Shown here: positions 5,959 to 7,440 of the stretch, one piece after another | Layout: the number at the start of each line of letters is the position of its first letter | Numbering within the stretch: position 1 is the first letter of the stretch | Assembly: GCA_001785175.1 (NCBI GenBank) | Contig: MFSY01000091.1 | Location: forward strand, 1 to 7,440 | Length of the DNA stretch: 7,440 nt | Reading direction: 5' to 3' | Source of the DNA: Candidatus Muproteobacteria bacterium RIFCSPHIGHO2_01_FULL_65_16 | GTDB taxonomy: Bacteria; Pseudomonadota; Gammaproteobacteria; Acidiferrobacterales; Sulfurifustaceae | The notes under the pieces: generated by a model | The model's database searches: none | What the model was told of the DNA's origin: nothing | What the model saw: only the letters and a program-made list of their open reading frames with translations | Made by a program: the position numbers and the translations under genes

Positions 5959-7413
5959 TCAGTCGCGCCAGAACGAGGGCGTGAACAGCACCAGCAGCGT
6001 AAACAGCTCGAGCCGCCCGAGGAGCATGGCGAGCGACAGCACCCATTTCGCCGCATACGGCAACTGCTCGAAGTTGACCGCCGGGCCGACGGCCCCGAGG
6101 CCCGGGCCGGTGTTGTTGAGCGCCGCGGCCGCGGCGCTGAACGCGGTGACGAGGTCCACGCCGAGCGCGGCGACGGTGAGCCCGATCACGGCGAAGATCA
6201 CGAGATAGGCGGTGAAGAACGCCGACACCGCGGCGACGGTGCGCTCCGGCACCGACTTGCCGGCGAGCTTGAGCGGCACGATCGCGGACGGATGGATGAG
6301 GCGTTTCAGCTCGCACACGCCCTGCTTGAGCAGCAACACCGCGCGCACCACCTTGATGCCGCCCGCCGTAGATCCGGCGCTGCCGGCGAAGAAGCTCAGG
6401 ATCATCAGCAGCGCGCCCGCGGCCGCCGGCCAGGCGCCGAAGTCGGCGCTCATGTAGCCTGTGGTGGTGGCCATCGTGACGACCTGGAACACGCTGTAGC
6501 GCAGCGCCTGCAACGGATCGGGGTAGGTCTCCGCCGCGTAGAGATAAACCGCAAGCACTAGCGTGGCGCCGGCGAGGAGCGAGAGGTAGGCGCGAAATTC
6601 GCTGTCCTGCCAGTAGAGGCGCGGCTCGCGGCGGTGCAGCGCCATGAAGTGCAGCGCGAAATTGGCCCCGCCCAGGAACATAAAGAGCGTGAGAATCATC
6701 TCGATCGTCGCGCTCTGGAAGAAGGCGATCGAGGCGTCGTGCGTGGAGAAGCCGCCGGTCGAGAGCGCGGTGAAGCTGTGCACGATCGCATCGAGCGGCG
6801 TCATGCCGGCCGCGAGCAGCGCCGCGGCGCAGGCGACCGTGAGCCCGAGGTAGATGAACCAAAGCGCCTTCGCGGTCTCGCGGATGCGCGGTGTGAGCTT
6901 GTTCTCCTTCATCGGGCCCGGGGTCTCGGCCTTGTAGAGCTGCATGCCGCCGACGCCGAGGAGCGGCAGGATCGCCACCGCGAGTACTACGATGCCCATG
7001 CCGCCCAAAAACTCCAGTAACCCCCGCCACAGGTTGATCGAGGGCGGCAGCCGATCGAGCCCCGAGAGCACCGAGGAGCCCGTGGTGGTGAGGCCGGACA
7101 TCGTCTCGAAGTAGGCGTCGGCCATGTGTGGCGCGACCCCGGCGAACAGAAACGGCAGCGCGCCGAAGAACGCCAGCAGCCCCCAGAAGAGCGTCACGAC
7201 CACGAACCCGTCGCGCAGCCGCAGCTCGCGCCGCGCGCCGCGCGCCGGCAGCCACAGCGCCAGGCCGCTCAGCAGGGTGACCGCGTAGGCATAGAGGAAC
7301 GGACGGGCCGAGCCGTCGGCGGCCGACAGCGCAAGCGCCAGCGAGGGCAGCATCGCGGCGCTGAAGATGATGAGCAGCAGCCCCATCACGCGCTGGATGG
7401 CGGCGAATTGCAT
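5959..7413 (-). CDS. trkH: Trk-system potassium uptake transmembrane protein TrkH
   Basis: TrkH is the inner-membrane K+-translocating subunit of the Trk system, usually gated by the cytoplasmic NAD(H)/nucleotide-binding TrkA. At 484 residues it is almost identical in length to E. coli TrkH (483). All four pore-loop repeats are visible: GLTTTGSSVL (107-116), ALSTGGFSTHD (216-226), MATTTGYMSADF (314-325) and LNNTGPGLGAVGP (from 432), each with the selectivity-filter glycine. SFFAGSAGSTAGGIKVVR (340-357) matches the gating-loop region after pore loop 3. Multiple hydrophobic helices run throughout, from about residue 8. GGGAGA-like purine sequence (7424-7429) lies 10 nt before ATG 7413. A TAG two bases before the start, in another frame, could be the end of an upstream gene such as trkA, but too little is visible. 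The TPR gene follows after one base. Confidence 0.97.
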   Translation of the reverse strand: MQFAAIQRVMGLLLIIFSAAMLPSLALALSAADGSARPFLYAYAVTLLSGLALWLPARGARRELRLRDGFVVVTLFWGLLAFFGALPFLFAGVAPHMADAYFETMSGLTTTGSSVLSGLDRLPPSINLWRGLLEFLGGMGIVVLAVAILPLLGVGGMQLYKAETPGPMKENKLTPRIRETAKALWFIYLGLTVACAAALLAAGMTPLDAIVHSFTALSTGGFSTHDASIAFFQSATIEMILTLFMFLGGANFALHFMALHRREPRLYWQDSEFRAYLSLLAGATLVLAVYLYAAETYPDPLQALRYSVFQVVTMATTTGYMSADFGAWPAAAGALLMILSFFAGSAGSTAGGIKVVRAVLLLKQGVCELKRLIHPSAIVPLKLAGKSVPERTVAAVSAFFTAYLVIFAVIGLTVAALGVDLVTAFSAAAAALNNTGPGLGAVGPAVNFEQLPYAAKWVLSLAMLLGRLELFTLLVLFTPSFWRD

Positions 7414-7440
7414 CGCTAATGATTCTCCCGCCCGGTCGTG

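Noticed and set aside
5958..6056. Upstream extension of the TPR protein to a start at 6056
   Set aside because: The extension overlaps the trkH 3' end and encodes Cys/Arg/Ser-rich low-complexity residues; the ATG at 5957 gives a clean TPR protein.
5870..7255. 461-codon alternative minus-strand frame within trkH
   Set aside because: It is Arg/Ala/Gly-rich without membrane segments, while trkH in the other frame shows all four pore loops.

Overview
The window is about 7.4 kb of GC-rich DNA. It fits a gammaproteobacterium, or possibly a betaproteobacterium, of the sulfur-oxidiser/Ectothiorhodospiraceae kind. That guess rests on GC-rich codon use, an ahcY gene controlled by an SAH riboswitch, tandem LpxL-family acyltransferases and a TrkH potassium transporter. 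The genus cannot be fixed from the sequence alone.

Layout. (1) Positions 1-2021, minus strand, hold an S-adenosylmethionine cycle unit: metK (SAM synthetase, 834-2021), then a very good match to the S-adenosylhomocysteine riboswitch (728-797), then the first 203 codons of ahcY (adenosylhomocysteinase), which runs off the left edge. A GC-rich palindrome of a commonly dispersed type (651-690) lies between riboswitch and ahcY start codon. (2) Positions 2022-2181 are a divergent intergenic region. (3) Positions 2182-4847, plus strand, hold a short TtcA-like PP-loop tRNA-thiolation protein, then two tandem, overlapping LpxL/LpxM-type lipid A acyltransferases. The first has Asn where the catalytic acidic residue of the HX4(D/E) motif should be; the second has an intact HX4E. 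(4) Positions 4862-5613, minus strand, are a less GC-rich insert with a VapBC toxin-antitoxin pair, a repeat-rich promoter/operator, and a short coding remnant in frame after the toxin stop. (5) Positions 5646-7413, minus strand, hold trkH and, one base downstream, a 103-residue TPR protein.

How the parts work together. MetK makes SAM, methyltransferases turn it into SAH, and AhcY removes SAH. The riboswitch lets rising SAH switch on its own removal. The TtcA-like protein is predicted to thiolate tRNA. The acyltransferases would add secondary acyl chains to lipid A at the inner membrane. TrkH is the membrane subunit for K+ uptake. VapBC is probably an acquired addiction or stress module between the convergent lipid A and potassium units.

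Most of the content is recognisable housekeeping. The points most worth a second look are the riboswitch with a palindrome in its expression platform, the HX4N acyltransferase, and the remnant in frame behind the PIN toxin.
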